A stretch of 64,000 nt of DNA from Pontibacter diazotrophicus. GTDB lineage: Bacteria > Bacteroidota > Bacteroidia > Cytophagales > Hymenobacteraceae. The notes beneath the pieces are model-generated. The model was given only the letters and a program-made list of their open reading frames with translations. It had not been told where the DNA came from and ran no database searches. A program made the position numbers and the translations under genes. Location: NCBI RefSeq assembly GCF_003367245.1, contig NZ_QRGR01000001.1, positions 390,043 to 454,042 of the forward strand, written 5' to 3'. This document shows, one piece after another, positions 63,961 through 64,000 of the stretch; the stretch's first letter is position 1, and each line of letters opens with the position of its first letter.

Positions 63961-64000
63961 ATGAAAAAAAAGAGCCTACCCTTATCCAGACTGCCTGCTC
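63961..64000 (+). CDS. Possible start of a gene running off the right edge
   Basis: An ATG at 63961 opens a frame of 13 codons reading MKKKSLPLSRLPA to the window end. The three Lys after Met would suit the start of a signal peptide, and operator-like repeats lie just upstream. Too little is visible to name it. Confidence 0.35.
   Translation, partial: MKKKSLPLSRLPA

Overview
The window looks like chromosomal DNA from an aerobic, polysaccharide-degrading member of the Bacteroidota, most likely order Cytophagales, family Hymenobacteraceae (Pontibacter- or Hymenobacter-like). The grounds are two SusC/SusD pairs, TonB-dependent outer-membrane proteins, many lipoprotein-type and Sec-type signal sequences on enzymes, LytS/LytTR and AraC regulators, DUF1080 proteins, moderate GC content, and promoter boxes of the Bacteroidota type (TAnnTTTG). 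This placement is from family knowledge and was not tested by alignment. No rRNA, tRNA, CRISPR array, prophage or intact insertion sequence was seen.

Layout. 1-10 kb: a partial conserved helical protein; a TonB-dependent outer-membrane beta-barrel protein divergent from a LytS/LytTR two-component pair; an ankyrin protein; hemA followed by a decayed hemH remnant; an exported catalase. 10-25 kb: a polysaccharide utilisation locus (PUL) with SusC, SusD, a GH29 fucosidase-type lipoprotein, an AraC regulator, a frameshifted LgoD-like zinc dehydrogenase, a UxaA-family dehydratase, a GH30 lipoprotein, a sulfatase with the unusual CTTSR modification motif, and a lipoprotein formylglycine-generating enzyme. 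25-35 kb: general functions (FUSC exporter, YceI, AraC regulator, DUF808, NudK, a secreted sugar isomerase-like protein, a Ca2+/Na+ antiporter) and small mobile-like repeats. 35-45 kb: a channel-like fusion membrane protein, glycosylasparaginase overlapping CutC, a PhoX-type protein, a large beta-propeller/HEAT/cytochrome c protein and a DUF1080 lipoprotein. 45-55 kb: GH63, GH16, a second DUF1080 protein, a GntR regulator, and an operon of NCS1 permease, small membrane protein and FGGY sugar kinase. 56-64 kb: a second PUL with SusC, SusD and GH31, then the likely start of another gene.

How the genes fit together. The first PUL joins outer-membrane glycan capture (SusCD), exo- and endo-acting hydrolases (GH29, GH30), desulfation (sulfatase plus its maturase) and a cytosolic acid-sugar branch (LgoD-like, UxaA). 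This suggests a sulfated or fucosylated galactan-like substrate containing L-fucose or L-galactose. The second half carries glucan- or xyloglucan-type hydrolases (GH16, GH31, GH63) and a possible 3-keto-glycoside route (oxidising cytochrome protein with DUF1080 hydrolases).

The most notable points are the FGE/CTTSR-sulfatase pair, the hemH remnant, the frameshift in the LgoD-like gene, a voltage-sensor-like fusion protein, a 150-bp element made of four mirrored REP-like hairpins present twice, and a 65-bp MITE-like element flanked by 10-bp direct repeats.
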